Source: an uncultured Lachnospiraceae bacterium (lineage in GTDB: Bacteria; Bacillota; Clostridia; Lachnospirales; Lachnospiraceae). From it: a stretch of DNA of 64,000 nt. Below, piece after piece: positions 18,435 to 26,931 of this stretch (position 1 is its first letter; each line of letters begins with the position of its first letter). The stretch is from the NCBI GenBank assembly GCA_910588535.1, contig CAJUOO010000001.1, positions 81,701 to 145,700 on the forward strand. Reading direction: 5' to 3'. The translations under genes were made by a program, and so were the position numbers. The notes under the pieces are model-generated. The model saw nothing but the letters and a program-made list of their open reading frames with translations, made no database searches and was not told where the DNA came from.

Positions 18435-19397
18435 ATGGCAAAAGCAAAGCAGAATGTTTCGACAGCGGCAACGGGACCTGTTATGTCAAACAGTGAGCTT
18501 ATGAAACGGCGAATATGGAGAAACAAGGAATTATATCTGTTAATACTTCCGGTTATCATTTATTACATTGTTTTTCATTACAAACCGATGTATGGTTTGG
18601 TTATCGCATTTCAGGATTACAGCCCAAGAAGGGGTATTACAGGTAGTGAGTGGGTAGGTCTGCAGCATTTTAATGATTTCTTTAAGGGTATTTATTTCGG
18701 AAGATTATTGCGCAATACGCTGGAAATCAGTATTGCAACTTTGCTCATCGGTTTCCCAGCGCCGATTATTTTGGCATTGTTGGTAAATGAGTTAAGAAGT
18801 AAGGCATTTTCGCGTATTACACAGACTATAACTTATATGCCACACTTTGTTTCTATGGTCGTACTGTGTGCCATGATTCGTGAGTTTGTAAAAGAAGGCG
18901 GATTAGTGAATCAGTTGATGACATCATGGTTTGGGTATGATGGCAAGAATCTGTTGAGTCGTTCTGCTTATTTTACACCGATTTATGTTATCACTAATAT
19001 CTGGCAGGGAGTGGGCTGGGGTTCGATTGTGTATCTGGCAGCACTGACCGGCATTGATATGGAATTATATGAGGCGGCGAGAGTGGATGGTGCTGGGCGC
19101 TGGAAGCAGACGGTTCATATTACGATTCCTAGTATTATGCCAACGATTATCATTATGTTGATTATGCGTATGGGTCAGATTATGGGTATTGGTCATGAGA
19201 AGATAATCTTGTTGTATAATGAGGGTATTTATGAAAAGGCAGATGTTATTTCTACATATGTTTACCGTATGGGTATTATGAATCGACAATATTCCTTTTC
19301 AGCAGCCGTAGGCTTATTCAACTCCGTTGTCAATTTTATTCTGGTAATAGGTGCGAACCAGATCAGTAAAAGAGTCAGCGAAACCAGTTTGTGGTAA
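18435..19397 (+). CDS. CUT1 ABC importer permease, LplB/YteP type
   Basis: 320 residues, ATG about 12 bases after AAGGAGG. Six transmembrane segments start at about residue 37. The EAA loop that contacts the ATPase reads EAARVDGAGRWKQTVHITIP (about residues 215-234), the CUT1 consensus. An N-terminal extension of about 30 polar residues is typical of the LplB group. It forms a heterodimer with the next gene product. No ATPase gene lies nearby, so a shared MsmX-type ATPase encoded elsewhere is expected. Confidence 0.93.
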   Translation: MAKAKQNVSTAATGPVMSNSELMKRRIWRNKELYLLILPVIIYYIVFHYKPMYGLVIAFQDYSPRRGITGSEWVGLQHFNDFFKGIYFGRLLRNTLEISIATLLIGFPAPIILALLVNELRSKAFSRITQTITYMPHFVSMVVLCAMIREFVKEGGLVNQLMTSWFGYDGKNLLSRSAYFTPIYVITNIWQGVGWGSIVYLAALTGIDMELYEAARVDGAGRWKQTVHITIPSIMPTIIIMLIMRMGQIMGIGHEKIILLYNEGIYEKADVISTYVYRMGIMNRQYSFSAAVGLFNSVVNFILVIGANQISKRVSETSLW

Positions 19398-19412
19398 GGA
19401 GGCGAAGAAGAG

Positions 19413-20306
19413 ATGGCAAAAGTTAAAAACTCAAATAAGATTAAAAGAAGCAGGGGCGAGGAGATTTTTAATGTATTTAACATCACGTTTCTGACACTTC
19501 TGATGATTGTGTGTTTATATCCGTTCTGGTATGTAGTATGTGCTTCTTTCAGCCGTTCTACACTGCTTATGTCACACACAGGTGCGCTCTTTAAGCCAAT
19601 GGGATTCAGCTTGGCGGCATATAAGAATGTTTTTGAAAATGACAGTATCTGGATTGGATATGGAAATACAATTTTTTATGTGGTAGTGGGCACTGTATTA
19701 AATATTATTATGACAGTGTTGGGTGCTTATTTCCTTTCTCGTAAGAATGTTCCCGGCCAGTCAATTATTTTGATGATGATAATGTTTACCATGTATTTTT
19801 CAGGTGGTATGATTCCGGGATTCTTGAATATTCAGAGCCTTGGCTTGTATGACAATCGTTTGGCTTTGATTCTGCCGGGTGCAATCAGTACCTTTAACCT
19901 GATTATCATGAGAACTGGTATGGCGGCGATCGACGCGTCAATGGAGGAGTCAGCAAGGCTTGACGGTGCAAATCATTTTACAATTCTGTTCAAGATTATG
20001 CTTCCTCTGACGAAGGCTACCGTGGCAGTATTGGTACTTTACTATGGTGTTGCACATTGGAATTCATGGTTCAATGCGATGATTTATCTGGAAGATAAGA
20101 TGAAGGAGCCATTGCAGTTGGTTCTTCGTCAGATCTTAATTATCAATGATATGTCAGATATGGGTGTCGGTGAAGATACAGAGATGATATCAGAGACAAT
20201 AAAGCACGCTACTATTATTGTTTCTACTGTCCCGATCCTTGCATTATATCCGTTCCTGCAGAAATACTTTGTAAAAGGTATGATGGTTGGAGCTGTCAAA
20301 GGTTAA
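19413..20306 (+). CDS. CUT1 ABC importer permease, YtcP type
   Basis: 297 residues, ATG after TAAGGAGGCGAAGAAG, 15 bases downstream of the first permease. Six membrane spans are visible. The EAA loop reads EESARLDGANHFTILFKIMLP (about 187-207), and the C-terminus ends MMVGAVKG, a hallmark of the second CUT1 permease. It partners the preceding gene. A strong terminator directly downstream closes the operon. Confidence 0.94.
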   Translation: MAKVKNSNKIKRSRGEEIFNVFNITFLTLLMIVCLYPFWYVVCASFSRSTLLMSHTGALFKPMGFSLAAYKNVFENDSIWIGYGNTIFYVVVGTVLNIIMTVLGAYFLSRKNVPGQSIILMMIMFTMYFSGGMIPGFLNIQSLGLYDNRLALILPGAISTFNLIIMRTGMAAIDASMEESARLDGANHFTILFKIMLPLTKATVAVLVLYYGVAHWNSWFNAMIYLEDKMKEPLQLVLRQILIINDMSDMGVGEDTEMISETIKHATIIVSTVPILALYPFLQKYFVKGMMVGAVKG

Positions 20307-20314
20307 ATAATATC

Positions 20315-20345
20315 GAGTAGGGAAGATTTCTTCCCTACTCTTTTT
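20315..20345 (+). terminator. Rho-independent terminator of the first importer operon
   Basis: GAGTAGGGAA (20315-20324) pairs with TTCCCTACTC (20331-20340), followed by TTTTT. The ten-pair stem has a six-base loop. Confidence 0.93.
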
Positions 20346-20347
20346 AT

Positions 20348-20554
20348 GTGCAGCTCTATGCAGAGGAAGTATGCCGCAGAAGCGGCGCATTAAGAAAAAC
20401 AGATACAAGTTATTGTAAGATAGTGCTGCATTTTATACTATATCTTGTCTGGGTAACGCTTATTGCGGCAGCTCTACTTGATTGTTATGGATATGTCTAT
20501 GCTCTGGAAAGAAATGTACTTGGTGTCACAAGAAACATAAGGTATAATCTCTAA
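20348..20554 (+). other. Region 20346-20760: possible 68-residue membrane ORF and lacI leader
   Basis: The 415 bases between the importer terminator and lacI have no certain gene. One open frame (20348-20554) would encode 68 residues with a hydrophobic stretch (LHFILYLVWVTLIAAALLDC) but starts inside the terminator tail with no ribosome site, so it is probably not a gene. From 20540 to 20670 there are several CTAAAA or CCTAAA tracts on an AT-rich background. The lacI promoter follows. Confidence 0.3.
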
Positions 20555-20705
20555 AAATCAGTCTAAAATTCTTATTATATTATTTATTTCTACGTTTTAA
20601 CTTCGGTAAAATATCTAAAAAATTCACCTAAATTTATGCATATTGCCTAAAATTACCTAAAACGTATCGTATATTCTATGTATAGTTTGTACAAAAATAA
20701 CATGC

Positions 20706-20737
20706 TATAATCTATTTAAAGATGAGTAAACGTTTAC
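20706..20737 (+). promoter_or_regulatory. lacI promoter -10 box and palindromic LacI-type operator
   Basis: TATAAT at 20706-20711 has only a weak -35 (TAGTTT, 20683-20688, 17-base spacer). GTAAACGTTTAC at 20726-20737 is a perfect 12-base palindrome with the central CG of LacI-family operators. It lies just after the expected transcription start, so it would block transcription when bound. Autoregulation of the LacI gene and its downstream operon is inferred. Confidence 0.7.
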
Positions 20738-20760
20738 GAAAACTTTAAGGAGAACTAGGA

Positions 20761-21789
20761 ATGAAACCCAAGCAGATAACAATTAAAGATGTTGCAAAAG
20801 TAGCTGGTGTTTCGGTGGCAACGGTTTCTAGAGCATTGAATGGTCTTGGGGGAATTGGGGATGAGACAAGGGATTATGTATTACAGGTATGTGAACAGAT
20901 GGCTTACGTCCCCAATACTCTGGCAAGAGGGCTGGTCATGCAACACACGCAGACCATAGGAATTATGATGCCGGATATTACCAGCCCTTTTTATTCACGG
21001 CTGATGGTTCTGGCAGCTCAGGAGGCTAAGCGGTATGGCTATCATGTGTTATTATGTAATAGTTTTCGAGATTATGAGACGGAGATTGAGTACTTTAAGC
21101 TGCTAATCGGGAATCAGGTTGAGGGAATTTTGTTTTTTCCGGTGGGAGATTTAAGTTCTAAGAATTTGTATCAGTTTATGCGGTATATTCCTATGGTTGC
21201 GTTAAATGAAATGCCTGAATTTAGTCCAATTCCTTATGTATGCTCCGACGAAAAGATGGGAGGGCGCATGGCAGTGAATTATCTGCTGGATTGCGGTTGT
21301 AAATCGTTAGTTTTTGTCGGTTTGAGGGAGGACAGGCTTGCCCATCGTTATCGGGTGGAGAGCTTTTTAGCGGAAACAAACAAGACAGAGATATTTGCTG
21401 AGGTGCTTGAAGATGGAAAGAGTTACAAGAGCAGCTTTGAGCGTGGATATGGACAATTCAGTGAATTTCTGGATGAGAATGGGAAGTTGCCAGATGGTGT
21501 GGTTGCAGTAAGCGATGCCACGGCGAACGGAGTAATCAAAGCTTGTATGGAGCGAAAGATTTCCATACCAGATGAGATTTCTTTGATTGGCTTTGATAAT
21601 ATTAACAGTGATTTGCCTCGGATTGAGCTTACTACAGTAGCAGTATCACAGCTTAGGTTATTAAGACAGGCATTTGATCTTTTGATGAAGATAAAGGAGA
21701 AGGGAAAGCTGTCGAAAGAACAAAGGCGAATACGACTTTGCCCGGAGCTGTTTGAAAGGGAGTCATGTAAAAAAGGAGAAGGTAAGTAA
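20761..21789 (+). CDS. LacI-family transcriptional regulator
   Basis: 342 residues, ATG about eight bases after AAGGAG. The N-terminal helix-turn-helix and hinge helix read ITIKDVAKVAGVSVATVSRA (residues 6-25). The periplasmic-binding-protein-like effector domain spans about 60-335. It sits at the head of the glycoside-use operon, with a matching palindromic operator in its own leader. It therefore most likely represses 20761-34264 in the absence of an inducer derived from the imported glycoside. Confidence 0.93.
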   Translation: MKPKQITIKDVAKVAGVSVATVSRALNGLGGIGDETRDYVLQVCEQMAYVPNTLARGLVMQHTQTIGIMMPDITSPFYSRLMVLAAQEAKRYGYHVLLCNSFRDYETEIEYFKLLIGNQVEGILFFPVGDLSSKNLYQFMRYIPMVALNEMPEFSPIPYVCSDEKMGGRMAVNYLLDCGCKSLVFVGLREDRLAHRYRVESFLAETNKTEIFAEVLEDGKSYKSSFERGYGQFSEFLDENGKLPDGVVAVSDATANGVIKACMERKISIPDEISLIGFDNINSDLPRIELTTVAVSQLRLLRQAFDLLMKIKEKGKLSKEQRRIRLCPELFERESCKKGEGK

Positions 21790-21842
21790 AAAACAAAAAA
21801 TAAGGGAAAGATAATATTAAGGCAAAGAAAGGGGGCGATGAA

Positions 21843-23585
21843 ATGGTTGATTTAAAGAAGAAACCATTTTGCTTAAATGATAGTGATATTCGCTGGGTAG
21901 AGGAAACTATAGATTCTATGACTCCTGAGGAAAAGATTGGCCAACTATTTATCATGCTTGACAGAAAAAAGAATCAAGAGGAAACAAAGGCAATCTTTGA
22001 CCGTTTCCATATCGGAGGCTGCCGCTATATGAATGAACCGGCACAGCGGATCTATGAACAAAATCGATTTTATCAGGAGAACAGTAAGATTCCATTATTG
22101 ATTGCTTGCAACTGTGATAACGGAGGAAGCGGTGCGTGCTCCGATGGGACACATATAGCGACGGCTGCAGCCTGTGGGGCGGCAAATGATGAGGAAACTG
22201 CTTGGAATACTGGCTATGTCAGTGGACGAGAAGGAACAGCGGTGGGCTGTAACTGGGATTTTGGTCCAGTCTGCGATATTCTCTATAACTGGCGTAATAC
22301 TATAATCAATACAAGGGCGTATGGAAGTGACCCGGAGGAAGTAGTGAAAAATGCCAAGGCGTATGTTCGAGGAGTTAGAAAAAGTCAGATGGCAGTGTGT
22401 TGTAAGCATTTTCCGGGAGATGGTGTGGAAGAGCTAGATCAGCATCTGGTTATGGGAGTGAATACTTTAAGTTGTGAGGAGTGGGATGCTTCTTTTGGCT
22501 GGGTATATAAGCAGATGATTGACGAGGGGATAGAAAGTATTATGGCTGGGCATATTGCTCTGCCTGCCTATTCCAGAAAGCTTTGTCCCGGAATAGCGGA
22601 CGAGGATATCCGTCCAACAACTTTGTCGAAGGAGCTCTTAACTGGTCTACTGAGGGAAAAGCTTGGGTTTAATGGTCTGATTCTCACGGATGCCTCTCAT
22701 ATGGCAGGAATGACCAGCGCTTTGCCAAGAAGTCGTCAGGTTCCAGAAGCGATTGCCGCGGGATGTGATATGTTCCTGTTTTTCAATGATATTGAGGAAG
22801 ACTTTAATTATATGATGGAGGGATGGAAGAGCGGAATTATTACGGATGAGCGTCTTAATGATGCACTTCGTCGGATTCTTGGGTTGAAAGCATCCTTAAA
22901 GCTTCATGAGAAGAAGGAAAAAGGGAATTTGGTTCCACCTCAGGAAGGATTGACAGTGATTGGGTGTGAGGAACATCTTGCTATGGCATCTTTGGCAGCT
23001 AAAAAAAGTATTACGCTGGTGAAGGATACTGCAAAAAATCTTCCTATCTCACCAAAGACGCATCCGCGTGCCTGTGCTTTTATAATCAGTGCTCCGCCGA
23101 TCTCTCGCAAAAACCGACCAGATCCAGTTAAGGAAGTGGTGAGGGAAGAATTGGAAAAGAGAGGATATCAGGTCCACGTCCATGACAGTTATTACGACAG
23201 AGTACTTGAGGATGGATTTACTGAAGAAGTAGAGCTTTCTTCAGTAGTAATTGGCAAGGTAGAAGAATTTAAAAAACAGTATGATGCAGTATTTGTGTTT
23301 ATTAATATGAAGGGCTATGCCCAAGAGAATAATGTCCGCTTAAGCTGGTCTATTGGTCATTCAGTGGAGATTCCATGGTACGTGAAAGAGGTTCCCACAG
23401 TATTTATTTCTCTGAATTATACCAATCATCTTTTGGATGTCCCAATGGCGAAAACCTTTATCAATGCTTATGCACCCACCAGAGAGATTATCCACCGGGC
23501 GTTGATGAAAATTGAGGGAGAGGAAGCTTTTGAAGGAAAGTGTGATGATCTGGTGTTCTGTGGACGCTGGGATACACGACTATAG
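21843..23585 (+). CDS. GH3 glycoside hydrolase, NagZ-like
   Basis: 580 residues with no signal peptide, hence cytosolic. A GH3 barrel with KHFPGDG (Lys188, His189) is followed by an Asp-x-His pair (Asp199, His201) resembling the NagZ acid/base dyad. The predicted nucleophile is Asp283 in LILTDASHMAGM. A C-terminal domain (about 365-580) follows, as in longer GH3 members. NagZ-like members remove beta-linked N-acetylglucosamine, but the motif is divergent (Asp replaces the second His of KHFPGHGD), so beta-glucosidase or another exo-activity is possible. It lies between lacI and the importer genes and should act on an imported glycoside. Confidence 0.88.
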   Translation: MVDLKKKPFCLNDSDIRWVEETIDSMTPEEKIGQLFIMLDRKKNQEETKAIFDRFHIGGCRYMNEPAQRIYEQNRFYQENSKIPLLIACNCDNGGSGACSDGTHIATAAACGAANDEETAWNTGYVSGREGTAVGCNWDFGPVCDILYNWRNTIINTRAYGSDPEEVVKNAKAYVRGVRKSQMAVCCKHFPGDGVEELDQHLVMGVNTLSCEEWDASFGWVYKQMIDEGIESIMAGHIALPAYSRKLCPGIADEDIRPTTLSKELLTGLLREKLGFNGLILTDASHMAGMTSALPRSRQVPEAIAAGCDMFLFFNDIEEDFNYMMEGWKSGIITDERLNDALRRILGLKASLKLHEKKEKGNLVPPQEGLTVIGCEEHLAMASLAAKKSITLVKDTAKNLPISPKTHPRACAFIISAPPISRKNRPDPVKEVVREELEKRGYQVHVHDSYYDRVLEDGFTEEVELSSVVIGKVEEFKKQYDAVFVFINMKGYAQENNVRLSWSIGHSVEIPWYVKEVPTVFISLNYTNHLLDVPMAKTFINAYAPTREIIHRALMKIEGEEAFEGKCDDLVFCGRWDTRL

Positions 23586-23636
23586 ATTGGCGTTTTGTGG
23601 ACACACAAAGGACGCATTGTAAAGGAGGGGAACAGT

Positions 23637-24536
23637 ATGAAAAATAAGTCGTCAAAGGCGGCGAGAAGGGAATTTTTTGTAGGAATGGGCTTTATCCTGC
23701 CTAGTCTGCTGGGATTTTTGATATTTACATTTATTCCAGTTATCATTTCCCTTGTTTTAAGTTTTACTAACTGGAATTTTATGCAGGGGTGGGGAGCGAT
23801 TAAGTTTAACGGACTGAGCAATTATATTCGGCTTTTTTCCGATGAATGGTTTCTTAATTCTTACAAGAACAATATTCTATTTACCGCAATTACCGTGCCT
23901 GTTCTTATTGCTCTGGGGCTTGTGATGGCAAATATTATTAACAAGTATATATATGGTGGCAGTGCTGTCAGAACCATGATTTTCATTCCCTATATTGCCA
24001 GTGTAGTTGCAGTTTGTACGGTGTGGATGGTACTTTTGCAACCCAGCTATGGACCAGTAAATCAGGTACTTAAGGCTATAGGTGTGAAGAATCCTCCGGG
24101 ATGGCTGGCGGACTTTAAGTGGTCTTTGCCTTCCATAATGATTATCTACATCTGGCAGCAGGTGGGATATTATTCCATTGTATTTTTGTCTGGCTTAAAG
24201 GGGATTCCTGAGGATGTGTATGAAGCGGCAAAGGTGGACGGAGCTTCACCGCTCAGGCAGTTCTTCTCCATTACGGTTCCGCTAATTTCTCCGACCACGT
24301 TTTTCCTGACCATTATGGGAATTATCGGTTCTTTTAAGGTATTCGATCAGATTAGTATTCTGACTCAAGGTGGACCGGGAAGCTCTAGTTCAGTGATGGC
24401 ATACTATGTGTACCGCACAGCGTTTGAGTACTTTGATATGGGTTATGCGAATACACTTGCTTGGGCATTGTTTGTTCTGGTATTTTTAGTGACACTGGTT
24501 CAGTGGAAACTTCAGGACAGATTTGAGAATGAATAG
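23637..24536 (+). CDS. CUT1 ABC importer permease, UgpA/MalF type
   Basis: 299 residues from ATG 23637, seven bases after AAAGGAGGGG; an upstream in-frame ATG is not supported by a ribosome site. Six membrane spans are visible. The EAA loop reads EAAKVDGASPLRQFFSITVP (about 200-219). This second importer is distinct in sequence from the one at 18-20 kb and belongs to the shorter UgpA-like group, pointing to a smaller substrate. It partners the next permease and the binding protein at 25464. Confidence 0.93.
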   Translation: MKNKSSKAARREFFVGMGFILPSLLGFLIFTFIPVIISLVLSFTNWNFMQGWGAIKFNGLSNYIRLFSDEWFLNSYKNNILFTAITVPVLIALGLVMANIINKYIYGGSAVRTMIFIPYIASVVAVCTVWMVLLQPSYGPVNQVLKAIGVKNPPGWLADFKWSLPSIMIIYIWQQVGYYSIVFLSGLKGIPEDVYEAAKVDGASPLRQFFSITVPLISPTTFFLTIMGIIGSFKVFDQISILTQGGPGSSSSVMAYYVYRTAFEYFDMGYANTLAWALFVLVFLVTLVQWKLQDRFENE

Positions 24537-24552
24537 GGAGGGGGGAATCGTA

Positions 24553-25386
24553 GTGGATAAAAAAGTGAATGTAACAAAAATTTTGTTGACTATAGTTTTT
24601 TGGGCCATTGGCCTCAGTATGCTGGTTCCTCTGATTTGGATGATTTCAACTGCTTGTAAAGTGGAAGCAGATGTATTTAACTTCCCTATTCAATGGATTC
24701 CGCCCCGATGGAATCTGATAGAAAATATGAAAGAGGTATGGGGTGGAACATATAATTTTGGCCGTTACTATCTGAACTCCATTAAGGTGACATTTGGGGC
24801 TACGGCTCTTCAGGTTTTTGTATCTGCGCTGGGAGCCTACGGCTTTTCCAAGGTACATTTTAAGGGAAGGGATAAGATTTTTCTGGCGTACCTTGCCACA
24901 ATGATGATTCCTCCTCAGGTTACGATTGTTTCGCAGTTTATTATTATCCGAGAGATTGGGCTTTACAATTCTCACATCGGTCTTGTGTTAATGCTTGCTT
25001 TTAGTGTATATGGTGTGTTCTTACTTAGACAGGCAATGATGGCTATACCAGAATCTCTGTCTGAATCAGCAAAGATTGATGGAGCGGGCCATTTCACAAT
25101 ATTTTTCCGAATTATTTTCCCCATGATAAAGCCGTCTGTAGCTACCTTAGCCACTCTGAAATTTGTGTGGACATGGAATGATTATCAGGCACCGCTGGTT
25201 TTTCTAAACAGCCGTGAGCTATATACGATTCAGTTGGGAATGAAACAGTTTGCTTCAGAGTCAGGAAGTTATTATTCCTTGATTATGGCGGCAGCCGTAT
25301 CTGCTATTCTTCCATTAATTATTGTATTCTTATTCTGCCAGCGTTTTGTGGTGGATGGAATTGCCACAGGAGCAGTGAAGGGTTAA
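24553..25386 (+). CDS. CUT1 ABC importer permease, UgpE/MalG type
   Basis: 277 residues from GTG 24553, placed about ten bases after the strong GGGAGGGGGG. Two ATGs at 24523 and 24529 are in frame but overlap the upstream gene and precede the ribosome site. The EAA loop reads ESAKIDGAGHFTIFFRIIFP (about 177-196), and the C-terminus GIATGAVKG is the usual ending of this permease class. Together with the preceding gene it forms the translocation pore. Confidence 0.93.
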   Translation: MDKKVNVTKILLTIVFWAIGLSMLVPLIWMISTACKVEADVFNFPIQWIPPRWNLIENMKEVWGGTYNFGRYYLNSIKVTFGATALQVFVSALGAYGFSKVHFKGRDKIFLAYLATMMIPPQVTIVSQFIIIREIGLYNSHIGLVLMLAFSVYGVFLLRQAMMAIPESLSESAKIDGAGHFTIFFRIIFPMIKPSVATLATLKFVWTWNDYQAPLVFLNSRELYTIQLGMKQFASESGSYYSLIMAAAVSAILPLIIVFLFCQRFVVDGIATGAVKG

Positions 25387-25463
25387 AGTACACTGCCTGA
25401 GAGGAAGAAATGAACAATGTAATGTACATGTAATATGTGCACAAATAAAAAGGAGGGTTTTTT

Positions 25464-26834
25464 ATGAAAAAAAGAAGAATGTTGACAACGTTATTGACAG
25501 CGGCTGTGTCAGTATCATTGCTGGCGGGCTGTGGCGGGAAAAACGGCACAGAGACACAGACACCTGCATCGGGAAACACAAACAATCAGACAACATCCAA
25601 GGATGAGCAAGTGAATTTGCGCTTTGTATCATGGCTGACAGCGTATCAGGATCTAGATAAGAAGGTGGCAGATGCCTATACTGCAGAGCATCCTAATGTA
25701 ACAATAACCTTTGACTATTATGGTGATATGACAGCGACAGAATATTACAAAAAGGTGGACTTAATGGTTATGGGTGGTGAGGAGATGGATGTTTTAATGA
25801 CCTCAGCATTTCCAGAGCATGCTCAAAGAGCTGGTTCTGGTGCCTACCTGCCACTGGAAGAGTATTTTGAAAAAGAGGGAATTAAGCCAGAGGATGCATA
25901 TGCTTTCGTCTCTAGGGTAAATGACAAGATGTATGGTATTCCCGGTGATTTGAAGTCATGGTTTGTACTGCTCAACAAGGATTATTTGGACGAGGCTGGA
26001 CTTCCTGTGCCAGATCTGGATTGGACTTGGGATGATTATCGCGAGTATGCGAATAAGCTGACCCAAGGAGAAGGTGCAAGTAAGAGATATGGCTCTTATT
26101 TCCACTCATGGGATCATTACGATTATATGGGAATGTGGTCGAACTATCCAGACAACCCTATGTTTAATGCTGATCTGACAGCAGTGAATTTTGATCATCC
26201 TATGTATAAGGAATGGCTTCAATTCCGATTTGATATGGAAAATGTAGATAATTGCCAAGTTCCTTTTGCTGATGTGAAGTCCATGAATATGAACTACAGG
26301 GATAAATTCTTTAATGGACAGATTGCTATGCTCCCAATTGGAAGCTTTATCGTTCCAGAGCTTGACGATCAGGACAAGTACCCACATGAGTTTGTAACTA
26401 CCTTTGCGCCTATTCCAGCATGGAAAGATGCAGAGCCGGGAACGACTTATACAGAATCCCATTTTTATTCTATCAGCAAAACATCAAAGCATCCACAGGA
26501 AGCCTTTGACTTTATTCGCTTCTACACGACAGAAGGTATGAAGATCCGCGGAATCAGTGTTTCAGCAGAAAAAGGCATTGATAAGATGGAATTTATGGAA
26601 ATGCAGATCGATGAGCCGAAGTACGTAGATATGGAAACATTGGGTAAGGTGATGAATAATCCAGCATGGAAAGATAATGTTTATCAGAATGTTCCTCCGT
26701 ACAATAAGGAAATGTCCCAGTTGATGATAGATGAGTGCTCTAAGTTCCTTTTGGGAACCGATTCTTTGGAGAGTACCATCGAGTCCTTGATGAAGAACGG
26801 AACACAGATGATGAAGGATAAGGCTGCAAATTAA
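25464..26834 (+). CDS. Sugar ABC importer substrate-binding lipoprotein
   Basis: 456 residues, ATG seven bases after AAAGGAGGG. The signal peptide ends in the lipobox LAGC (Cys22), then a short Thr/Asn/Gln linker and a standard-length type-1 binding fold. Unlike the first importer, the binding-protein gene follows the permeases. Its operon position between GH3 and beta-glucuronidase suggests it binds a beta-linked, possibly glucuronic-acid-containing, glycoside. A GC-rich hairpin follows the gene. Confidence 0.93.
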   Translation: MKKRRMLTTLLTAAVSVSLLAGCGGKNGTETQTPASGNTNNQTTSKDEQVNLRFVSWLTAYQDLDKKVADAYTAEHPNVTITFDYYGDMTATEYYKKVDLMVMGGEEMDVLMTSAFPEHAQRAGSGAYLPLEEYFEKEGIKPEDAYAFVSRVNDKMYGIPGDLKSWFVLLNKDYLDEAGLPVPDLDWTWDDYREYANKLTQGEGASKRYGSYFHSWDHYDYMGMWSNYPDNPMFNADLTAVNFDHPMYKEWLQFRFDMENVDNCQVPFADVKSMNMNYRDKFFNGQIAMLPIGSFIVPELDDQDKYPHEFVTTFAPIPAWKDAEPGTTYTESHFYSISKTSKHPQEAFDFIRFYTTEGMKIRGISVSAEKGIDKMEFMEMQIDEPKYVDMETLGKVMNNPAWKDNVYQNVPPYNKEMSQLMIDECSKFLLGTDSLESTIESLMKNGTQMMKDKAAN

Positions 26835-26875
26835 ATACGATAAGATGCGCTAATTGGTACATTTGGGCAGGATTC

Positions 26876-26902
26876 GGGGAGGGACCGGTTTTGGCCCTCC
26901 CC
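26876..26902 (+). terminator. GC-rich hairpin between binding-protein gene and uidA
   Basis: GGGGAGGG (26876-26883) pairs with CCCTCCCC (26895-26902), with extra CC/GG pairs inside. No long T-run follows, so it is probably a partial terminator or RNA stabiliser within the operon. Confidence 0.6.
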
Positions 26903-26931
26903 CTTGTACCATAATGAGAATGGAGAATACT

